Source of the DNA: Lachnospiraceae bacterium
Lineage (GTDB): Bacteria > Bacillota_A > Clostridia > Lachnospirales > Lachnospiraceae
Length of the DNA stretch: 22,287 nt
Reading direction: 5' to 3'
Assembly: GCA_017435025.1 (NCBI GenBank)
Contig: JAFSFU010000034.1
Location: forward strand, 1-22,287
In this document: positions 14,965 through 21,034 of the stretch, in pieces
Layout: the number at the start of each line of letters is the position of its first letter
How positions within the stretch are numbered: the first letter of the stretch is position 1
The notes under the pieces: model-generated
What the model was told of the DNA's origin: nothing
Databases searched by the model: none
The model's input: only the letters and a program-made list of their open reading frames with translations
Translations under genes and position numbers: made by a program

Positions 14965-15668
14965 AGTTTAAGGATAAAGTAGTGGTTGTGACCGGTGGAG
15001 CCCACGGAATCGGAAAATGTATTTGTGAGGAATTTTCAAAAGCAGGTGCAAAAGTCTGCGTAATTGATCTGTTGGAAAATGAATACTTTCAGGGGGATCT
15101 GGCTGATAAAGAGACATTGGAACGATTTGCTGCCAAAGTGATCGCAGATTGTGGTCACGTGGATTATCTGATCAACAATGCAGCTCCGCTCAGCAAAGGA
15201 ATCTCTGAGGCATCTTACGAGGAGTTTACCTATGCGTTGTCGGTGGGAGTTACCGCAGCGTTTTACCTTACAAAGCTGTTTATGAATCATTTTGCACCAA
15301 ATGCATCTGTGATCAATATTTCTTCCTCCCGTGACCGCATGAGCCAGAAAGAGACAGAGAGTTATACAGCGGCGAAAGGAGGAATCGCAGCTTTGACCCA
15401 TGCGCTGGCAGTGAGTCTGGCAGGAAAGGTACGAGTGAATTCTATCTCCCCCGGATGGATCGATACGGATTATACAATTTACGAGGGCGCCGATGCGGTG
15501 CAGCAGCCGGTGGGACGCGTAGGAAATCCGCTGGATATTGCGTATATGGTTCTGTTTCTTTGTTCCGACAGGGCAGGATTTATCACAGGGGAAAATATCT
15601 GTATTGACGGCGGCATGACAAAGCAGATGATCTACCATGCGGATCATGGGTGGAACCTGGACGTATGA
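14961..15668 (+). CDS. Short-chain dehydrogenase/reductase (SDR)
   Basis: This 235-aa NAD(P)-dependent oxidoreductase has a classical SDR layout. The cofactor motif T-G-G-A-H-G-I-G is at 11-18, N-N-A-A at 72-75, the catalytic Ser lies in I-S-S-S-R (about 120-124), Tyr 135 and Lys 139 sit in Y-T-A-A-K, and the ending G-E-N-I-C-I-D-G-G-M is typical. Asp 36 after the second strand points to NAD rather than NADP. The ATG overlaps the plsY stop (ATGA) with AGAGG upstream, so translation is coupled; a longer in-frame start at 14901 would lie wholly inside plsY and has no ribosome binding site. The substrate is unknown. Linkage to plsY hints at lipid or fatty-acyl chemistry, but this is only context. 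Confidence 0.88.
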   Translation: MKFKDKVVVVTGGAHGIGKCICEEFSKAGAKVCVIDLLENEYFQGDLADKETLERFAAKVIADCGHVDYLINNAAPLSKGISEASYEEFTYALSVGVTAAFYLTKLFMNHFAPNASVINISSSRDRMSQKETESYTAAKGGIAALTHALAVSLAGKVRVNSISPGWIDTDYTIYEGADAVQQPVGRVGNPLDIAYMVLFLCSDRAGFITGENICIDGGMTKQMIYHADHGWNLDV

Positions 15669-15734
15669 TTTGGAAGAAATTTCCGGTTGAAAATACTCGA
15701 GAATAATTTTTAAAAACAGTTCGTTTAGGTGACA

Positions 15735-15766
15735 ATATCACAGAAAGACAAGGGAAAACGTGATAT
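15735..15766. promoter_or_regulatory. Inverted repeat upstream of the Trx-SOR pair
   Basis: ATATCAC (15735-15741) and GTGATAT (15760-15766) are perfect 7-bp arms separated by 18 bp, about 55 bases before the thioredoxin ATG. Spacing and place would suit a dimeric repressor site over the promoter. I see no textbook -35/-10 pair here. Confidence 0.35.
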
Positions 15767-15820
15767 CATGTAGCCATAAAGAACAGAACAAAGAAAGCAG
15801 TTAAATAAGGAGGACTTACA

Positions 15821-16144
15821 ATGGCAGCTTTAAATATAACAAGAGAAAATTTTCAGCAGGAAATCATGGAAAGTGACCGCCCGGTACTGGTAGATTTTTG
15901 GGCACCGTGGTGCGGACCGTGTCAGATGGTACTTCCGATCGTAGAAGAGATTGCCAATGAGCAAGATGATATTAAGGTTTGCAAGGTTAACGTAGATGAA
16001 CAGCAGAAACTGGCGATTCAGTTCCAGGTTCTCAGCATCCCGACATTGCTGGTAGTCAACAATGGAAAGATCGTCAATCGTTCCGTAGGAGCAAAAGGAA
16101 AAGAAGAGATTCTGGAGATGATCTCCCTTGGCTTAAAAGCATAA
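15821..16144 (+). CDS. trxA: Thioredoxin
   Basis: This 107-aa protein has a standard thioredoxin fold with the redox motif W-C-G-P-C (Cys 31 and Cys 34), preceded by V-D-F-W-A-P and followed later by the cis-proline segment S-I-P-T-L (about 75-79). It acts as a general disulfide reductant in the cytosol, drawing electrons from thioredoxin reductase. AGGAGG lies before the ATG. It is followed after 58 bases by the superoxide reductase gene without a terminator, so both are likely made together in the response to oxygen. The charge on the helix and the length are normal for TrxA. Confidence 0.95.
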   Translation: MAALNITRENFQQEIMESDRPVLVDFWAPWCGPCQMVLPIVEEIANEQDDIKVCKVNVDEQQKLAIQFQVLSIPTLLVVNNGKIVNRSVGAKGKEEILEMISLGLKA

Positions 16145-16202
16145 CGAAAGATTTTATTGAGGAAAGAATAAAATACAAAAGATAATTATAGGAGGAAATG
16201 TT

Positions 16203-16583
16203 ATGAGTAATGTGAAATTTTATGTTTGCCGTCGTTGTGGTAATTTAGTAAAAATGGTTAAGGCATCCGGAGTTCCGTTGTTCTGCTGCGGACAGCCGAT
16301 GGAAGAGTTAGTACCGAACACTGTGGAAGCAAGCGGTGAAAAGCATGTTCCGGCAGTTGAGGTGGAAGGCAGTGTAGTGAAAGTGAACGTTGGTTCCGTA
16401 GATCATCCGATGGTGCCGGAGCACTTCATCGAGTGGGTATATGTGGAGACAGAGAGAGGTGGCCAGCGCAAAGAAATGAAACCGGGTGAGGCACCGTTCG
16501 TAACCTTCGAGATGGGTGAAGAGAAGCCGGTGGCTGTATATGCATACTGCAACCTCCATGGTTTATGGAAGACAGAGTTATAA
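16203..16583 (+). CDS. Desulfoferrodoxin-type superoxide reductase
   Basis: This 126-aa protein is a class I (two-iron) superoxide reductase. The N-terminal desulforedoxin domain binds a rubredoxin-like iron through Cys 9, Cys 12, Cys 28 and Cys 29. The C-terminal domain carries the catalytic iron ligands His 48, His 68, His 74, Cys 116 and His 119, and E-K-H (46-48) keeps the Glu and Lys next to the site. It reduces superoxide to peroxide without making oxygen, which suits anaerobes. The ribosome binding site is AGGAGG, 7 bases before the ATG. It sits downstream of thioredoxin with no terminator between and is followed by a clear terminator. Confidence 0.95.
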   Translation: MSNVKFYVCRRCGNLVKMVKASGVPLFCCGQPMEELVPNTVEASGEKHVPAVEVEGSVVKVNVGSVDHPMVPEHFIEWVYVETERGGQRKEMKPGEAPFVTFEMGEEKPVAVYAYCNLHGLWKTEL

Positions 16584-16632
16584 GATATTAAGATAAAGTT
16601 TTCAGGTTATAGTTGAACATCCCCTAAAAGAG

Positions 16633-16662
16633 AAGGAGTCGCGTATGCGGCTCCTTTTGTTT
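16633..16662 (+). terminator. Terminator after the Trx-SOR pair
   Basis: AAGGAGTCGC (16633-16642) pairs with GCGGCTCCTT (16647-16656), including one G-T pair, around the loop GTAT. TTGTTT follows. Confidence 0.8.
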
Positions 16663-16680
16663 GCTGTTGGAGAAACACTC

Positions 16681-16709
16681 TTGACAAACGTATTGAAATC
16701 CTTTAAAAT
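16681..16709 (+). promoter_or_regulatory. Promoter of the T-box - proS transcript
   Basis: A perfect TTGACA (16681-16686) and TAAAAT (16704-16709) with a 17-bp spacer stand just before the T-box leader. Confidence 0.8.
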
Positions 16710-16717
16710 CCAGTGTA

Positions 16718-16962
16718 TATGAGCCATAATATCAACAGCTTAGAAGAGGAAAAGTAAGTGTAAAAGCGGCATTCCAGAGAGAAGGACAATGGTGAGAGTC
16801 TTTTATGAGCGCGTGCGTCTGAACCGGCCTCGGAGCTTTGTGTGAAAGAAGCACAACGTATTCCTGCGTTAAAGGAAAATGAGGAGAGTTCCCCTAAGAG
16901 GGAGCTAAATTGGGTGGTAACGCCGGCTGACGGTCCCTTTGTTGGGAGTGTCAGCCTTTTTT
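16718..16962 (+). promoter_or_regulatory. T-box riboswitch, proline type, upstream of proS
   Basis: The leader has a stem I region with an AGAGAG distal motif (about 16774-16779). The 3' side of stem I carries G-A-A followed by CCG at 16824-16826, a plausible proline specifier codon. The conserved T-box TGGGTGGTAACGCC is at 16911-16924, and a terminator hairpin follows: GGCTGAC (16925-16931) with GTCAGCC (16950-16956) and TTTTTT (16957-16962). Uncharged tRNA-Pro should pair with the specifier and the T-box and favour the antiterminator, switching on the prolyl-tRNA synthetase gene. The specifier assignment comes from position and downstream gene, not from folding software. Confidence 0.85.
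16925..16962 (+). terminator. Regulated terminator of the T-box
   Basis: A 7-bp outer stem GGCTGAC/GTCAGCC encloses a CCC/GGG inner pairing, followed by six T. It directly abuts the T-box sequence, as expected for mutually exclusive antiterminator and terminator folds. Confidence 0.85.
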
Positions 16963-16980
16963 GTCCCCAAATGGCAAAGA

Positions 16981-17068
16981 AAGTATCTATACAAAAAAGT
17001 AGATTGAAAAAATACCGACGTTAGGGAAAATGAGTATTTTTTGAAGCTGTTTTTTCATATAGATACTT
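16981..17068. repeat. MITE-like 88-bp imperfect palindrome, copy 2
   Basis: The ends AAGTATCTATAC-AAAAAA (16981-16998) and TTTTTTCA-TATAGATACTT (17050-17068) are inverted repeats with 11 perfect terminal bases. A nested pair AAAAAATAC (17007-17015) and GTATTTTTT (17034-17042) lets the whole unit fold as one long hairpin. It aligns without gaps to 231-318. It lies between the T-box terminator and the proS ribosome binding site and lengthens the leader to about 195 bases. No open frame of interest is inside. Confidence 0.75.
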
Positions 17069-17156
17069 ATGAATGAGGCACACGATTATAAAAGGTGTTC
17101 CCAGAAATAAAATTCGCCCAAACAAAATCAGATTCAAATTAAAAGGAGATAAAGTC

Positions 17157-18590
17157 ATGGCTAAAGACAAGAAAATGGTCGAAGCGATCACTTCTATGGA
17201 AGTAGATTTCGCGCAGTGGTACACAGATGTAGTTAAAAAAGCAGAATTGATCGATTACTCCAGCGTAAAAGGCTGTATGGTAATCAAACCGGACGGATAA
17301 GCGATCTGGGAAAATATTCAGAGCGAACTGGACAGAAGATTCAAAGAGACAGGCGTAAGAAACGTATACATGCCGATGTTCATTCCGGAGAGCCTTCTCC
17401 AGAAAGAGAAAGATCATGTAGAAGGTTTCGCACCGGAGGTTGCATGGGTAACACACGGTGGACTTGAGCCGTTACAGGAGCGTATGTGTGTACGTCCGAC
17501 TTCCGAGACACTGTTCTGTGATTTCTATGCAAAGGATATCCAGTCCTACCGTGATCTTCCGAAGTTATACAACCAGTGGTGTTCCGTTGTTCGTTGGGAG
17601 AAGACAACAAGACCGTTCCTTCGCTCCAGAGAATTCTTATGGCAGGAAGGCCATACAGCACATGCAACAGCAGAGGAGGCTCAGGAGAGAACCATCCAGA
17701 TGTTAAACGTATATGCTGATTTCTGTGAGGAAGTTCTCGCAATTCCGGTTGTTCGCGGTCAGAAGACTGATAAGGAGAAATTTGCAGGTGCGGAGGCTAC
17801 TTACACAATCGAGGCTCTTATGCACGATGGTAAAGCGCTTCAGTCCGGTACATCCCACAACTTTGGTGACGGTTTCGCGAAGGCGTTTGGTATCCAGTTC
17901 TCCGATAAGGACAACCAGTTAAAGCATGTTCACCAGACATCCTGGGGTATGACAACACGTCTCATCGGTGCTATCATCATGGTACACGGTGACAACAGCG
18001 GTCTCGTATTACCGCCAATGGTTGCTCCGACTCAGGTTGTGATCGTTCCGATCCGTCAGCAGCAGGAAGGCGTTCTGGACAAAGCTTACGAAGTTAAGAA
18101 TGTACTTTCCAACTTCCGCGTAAAAGTAGATGATTCCGATAAGAGCCCGGGCTGGAAGTTCAGTGAGTCCGAGATGCGCGGTATTCCGGTACGTATCGAG
18201 TTAGGACCGAAGGATATCGAAGCAGGTCAGGCGGTTCTCGTTCGTCGTGATACACACGAAAAGATCACAGTTGCATTATCTGAGATCAATGAGAAGGTTG
18301 CAGAACTCTTAGAGACAATCCAGAAAGATATGTTAGAGCGTGCAAGACAGCACCGTGAGGAGCACACATACGATGCTCACAATATGGAAGAGATGAAAGA
18401 CATCGCAGACAACAAGCCGGGCTTCATCCGTGCTATGTGGTGTGGATGCCAGGAGTGCGAGAACAAGTTAAAAGAGGAAGTTGGTGTAACTTCCAGATGT
18501 ATGCCGTTCGCACAGGAAAACCTTGGCGAGACATGTGTATGCTGTGGCAAACCGGCAACCAAGATGGTATACTGGGGCAAAGCATACTAA
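17157..18590 (+). pseudogene. proS: Prolyl-tRNA synthetase gene interrupted by an in-frame TAA
   Basis: Read through, this is a 477-residue eukaryote/archaea-like (ProS type 3) prolyl-tRNA synthetase, which charges tRNA-Pro in the cytosol. Class II motifs are intact: R-P-T-S-E-T-L-F, the motif 2 region [11 protein letters not shown] ending W-Q-E-G-H-T, and motif 3 with G-L-V-L-P-P. A C-terminal cysteine-rich zinc-type ending C-V-C-C-G-K with K-A-Y is also present. The start has AAGGAG upstream. Codon 48 (17298-17300) is TAA, where the family has Tyr in R-P-Y-G-Y-A-I-W; the first Tyr of that motif is Asp and the Arg is Lys. No frameshift or second stop follows. Because the enzyme is essential, this is a recent null allele covered by another copy, a sequencing error, or an unusual decoding event. 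Downstream in-frame ATG 17370 has no ribosome binding site. Confidence 0.85.
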
Positions 18591-18610
18591 GATACAGATG
18601 ATTTTAACTG

Positions 18611-18636
18611 CCGGGCAGAACTGGATTTCTGCCCGG
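18611..18636 (+). terminator. Hairpin between proS and cca
   Basis: CCGGGCAGAA (18611-18620) and TTCTGCCCGG (18627-18636) form a perfect 10-bp stem with loop CTGGAT. There is no T run after it, so termination may be partial and cca may be read from proS transcripts. Confidence 0.6.
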
Positions 18637-18664
18637 TATTTCAAAAAGAAAGGAGTGTGTAAAT

Positions 18665-19879
18665 ATGCGGATTGAAATGCCTCGCGATGTGGAGTGGATT
18701 ATCGGAAAAATCAGAGACCATGGTTTTGAAGCGTTTGCAGTGGGCGGCTGTGTCCGTGATACACTTCTTAACAGAGAGCCGGGGGACTGGGATATTACAA
18801 CTTCAGCGAAACCGGAGGAAGTAAAAGGAATATTCGGCAAGACGGTAGATACCGGTCTGCAGCACGGAACCGTAACGATCATCAAAAATCGAAATGGCTA
18901 TGAAGTAACAACCTATCGAATCGATGGAGAGTACCATGACGGTCGTCATCCGGATTCGGTGGAATTCACCTCCAATCTGAAAGAAGATCTGAAGCGCCGT
19001 GATTTTACGATCAAGGCCATGGCTTACAGTCATGAGACCGGGATCGTAGATGAGTTCGGTGGAATGGAAGATCTCGAGAATAAAATGATTCGTTGTGTGG
19101 GATGTGCCCATGATCGCTTTACCGAGGATGCTCTTCGAATCCTTCGAGCTATTCGATTTGCAGCTCAGCTGGGATTTGAGATTGAAGATGAGACTTACCA
19201 TGCGATTTCGGATATCGCGCCGAACCTGAAAAAGGTGAGCAAGGAGCGTATCCAGGTGGAAATGACGAAGCTGCTTCTCTCAAATTATCCTGAAAAAGTG
19301 AGAATGGTGGAGGCAACCGGCATCAGTCCGTATGTAACTGCTGACTTCCCGGAAGTTTTTGCGGAAGAAAAGGGAACCTGGCAAGAGTTAAAAACTCTTC
19401 CGAAAGAAAAATCCATTCGTTGGGCAGGTTTCCTGCGCCATATGGATTCAACGAAAGTCCGTATGATCTTAAAGGGGCTGAAACTGGATAATGAAACCAT
19501 TGACAACGGAAGGATGATGGTGGAAGCAGCGCAGACTCCCTTAGAACCAAAGAAACCACAGATCCGCAGATTTCTGAGCCGCATGTCCCGCTATCAGTTT
19601 GAGGGCTGCCTGATGCTGAAGGCGTTAGACGGCGACCGATCGGTAGAAGAGATCCGCAGATTGTGGCAGGAGATCGAAGAGGACGGCGACTGCATCTCTT
19701 TGAAAACTCTGGCAGTAAATGGCGGGGATCTGATGAAAGCCGGCATGAAGCAGGGAAAGGAATTCGGAGAAGTGCTTGCATGGCTTCTGAATCTGGTGTT
19801 GGAAGATCCGGCTCTCAACGAAAAATCAATCTTATTGGAGAAACTTAAAGAGAGAATGGACTCTCATATCAATAAGTAA
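18665..19879 (+). CDS. cca: CCA-adding tRNA nucleotidyltransferase
   Basis: This 404-aa class II nucleotidyltransferase adds or repairs the CCA end of tRNAs. Motif A, G-G-C-V-R-D followed by G-D-W-D-I-T-T, gives the metal-binding Asp 41 and Asp 43. R-R-D-F-T-I-K-A is at 111-118, E-D-A-L-R-I-L-R-A-I-R-F-A at about 154-166, and K-E-R-I-Q-V-E is motif D-like at about 193-199. In the families I know, the RRDFT motif continues I-N-A; here it is I-K-A (Lys 117, codon AAG). The C-terminal part is shorter and less conserved and has no HD domain visible. AAAGGAG lies before the ATG. It sits directly after proS, a translation-related neighbour, and is followed by a strong terminator. Confidence 0.9.
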   Translation: MRIEMPRDVEWIIGKIRDHGFEAFAVGGCVRDTLLNREPGDWDITTSAKPEEVKGIFGKTVDTGLQHGTVTIIKNRNGYEVTTYRIDGEYHDGRHPDSVEFTSNLKEDLKRRDFTIKAMAYSHETGIVDEFGGMEDLENKMIRCVGCAHDRFTEDALRILRAIRFAAQLGFEIEDETYHAISDIAPNLKKVSKERIQVEMTKLLLSNYPEKVRMVEATGISPYVTADFPEVFAEEKGTWQELKTLPKEKSIRWAGFLRHMDSTKVRMILKGLKLDNETIDNGRMMVEAAQTPLEPKKPQIRRFLSRMSRYQFEGCLMLKALDGDRSVEEIRRLWQEIEEDGDCISLKTLAVNGGDLMKAGMKQGKEFGEVLAWLLNLVLEDPALNEKSILLEKLKERMDSHINK

Positions 19880-19886
19880 TAACAAG

Positions 19887-19926
19887 AAGGCTGGCAAAAT
19901 TAGTACATAATTTTGCCGGCCTTTTC
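19887..19926 (+). terminator. Terminator after cca
   Basis: AAGGCTGGCAAAATTA (19887-19902) and TAATTTTGCCGGCCTT (19908-19923) make a 16-bp stem with one G-T pair and loop GTACA, followed by a short T run. Confidence 0.8.
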
Positions 19927-19968
19927 ATATTCTGAAATAGCTTTAGGAAGGAATATGGAGGGGATACT

Positions 19969-20949
19969 GTGATTGACTGGAGTGTGGAAATCGTTGAAAA
20001 GTATGATCTGCAGGTGAACAGTGTGAGAAAAGGTCGCGGCTCGTGGATCTTTGAGACCGGTGATGGCTTGAAACTTCTGAAGGAATATAAGGGGACAGTA
20101 AAACGTTTGGAATTTGAAGAGATGGTTCTGAATGCAGTGACAGGTGCTGAAACACTGCGAGTGGACCAGTATGTGAGGAACAAAGAAGACGAACTGGTTA
20201 CCGTGGCGGAGGATGGAACCAGGTACATTGTAAAAGATTGGTTTCACGACAGAGAATGCGATCTGAAAGATACCAGAGAGATACTTTCCGCGACAAGGCA
20301 GATTGCAGTATTGCACAAAGCCATGCGACAGATAGGGACCAGAGAGGACTGGAATATGAAGTCTATGGTTTCTCCCTTGCCATGCGAGGCAATGGAAAAG
20401 CACAACCGGGAACTGAGAAAAGTCAGAAATTTTATTCGTGGAAAGCAAAAGAAAAATGATTTTGAACTGACGGTTATTGGCAGTTATGGACGGTTTTATG
20501 AACAGGCACTGGAAGCGCAGGAGGGAATGAGGCAGTTGTTCTGTGAAGGCGAAGGAGCAAATCGTTATATCTGTCATGGAGAATTAAATCAGCATCATGT
20601 TTTGATGGGAAAAGATTATGTGGCTGTCACGGAATTTAACAAAATGCATCTGGGATTTCAAGTGGAAGATCTGTATGATTTTCTTAGGAAGATTATGGAA
20701 AAACATGACTGGAATCCGATGATCGGAGAGGCGGCTATGGATGCCTATGAGAGGATCCTGCCGTTAACCGCCATGGAACGATCATGTTTGTATTATCTTT
20801 TTTTATATCCCGAGAAATACTGGAAACAGATCAATTTTTATTATAATGCAAACAAAGCCTGGGTGCCTGGCCGACAGACAGAGAAAATACAGAATCTGGA
20901 ACGGCAGGAGGAACAGAGGATGCGTTTTATCCAGGGAATATTATTGTAA
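19969..20949 (+). CDS. CotS-family spore coat protein (kinase-like fold)
   Basis: This 326-aa protein resembles CotS/YutH-type spore coat proteins, which share the aminoglycoside phosphotransferase fold. The tell-tale parts are G-S-W-I-F-E-T-G-D-G and L-K-L-L-K-E-Y near the N-terminus, and C-H-G-E-L-N-Q-H-H-V-L at about 202-212, where active kinases have H-G-D followed by N. The Asp is replaced by Glu, and no DFG-like Asp is clear after it, so catalysis is doubtful. A structural or sugar-binding role in the coat is more likely. The start is GTG with GGAGGGG (19957-19963) 5 bases upstream. It stands alone between two terminated units. Confidence 0.75.
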   Translation: MIDWSVEIVEKYDLQVNSVRKGRGSWIFETGDGLKLLKEYKGTVKRLEFEEMVLNAVTGAETLRVDQYVRNKEDELVTVAEDGTRYIVKDWFHDRECDLKDTREILSATRQIAVLHKAMRQIGTREDWNMKSMVSPLPCEAMEKHNRELRKVRNFIRGKQKKNDFELTVIGSYGRFYEQALEAQEGMRQLFCEGEGANRYICHGELNQHHVLMGKDYVAVTEFNKMHLGFQVEDLYDFLRKIMEKHDWNPMIGEAAMDAYERILPLTAMERSCLYYLFLYPEKYWKQINFYYNANKAWVPGRQTEKIQNLERQEEQRMRFIQGILL

Positions 20950-20968
20950 AAAAACAGGGAAGAGATGT

Positions 20969-20996
20969 TTGACAAACACTAAGAAAATGTTAAAAT
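20969..20996 (+). promoter_or_regulatory. Promoter of the M20 amidohydrolase
   Basis: A perfect TTGACA (20969-20974) and TAAAAT (20991-20996) have a 16-bp spacer, 38 bases before the ATG. Confidence 0.75.
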
Positions 20997-21034
20997 TGAT
21001 TCATAGAATGAAGCATCTTCAAAGGAGGAAATGT

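Noticed and set aside
17073..17156. Upstream in-frame ATG 17073 as proS start
   Set aside because: It starts just after the palindromic repeat without a ribosome binding site; AAGGAG fits ATG 17157 and the family N-terminus M-A-K-D-K.
17157..18590. TAA reassigned as a sense codon in this organism
   Set aside because: TAA ends phosphoglucomutase, the acylase, trxA and several other genes in this window, so it is a normal stop codon.
17370..18590. A separate, shorter functional gene starting at ATG 17370
   Set aside because: There is no ribosome binding site before it and it would lack the conserved N-terminal part of ProRS, so it is treated as the rest of the broken gene.
19969..20949. Active sugar or aminoglycoside kinase
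   Set aside because: The catalytic Asp of the H-G-D motif is Glu and no following metal-binding motif is clear; CotS-like coat protein fits better.
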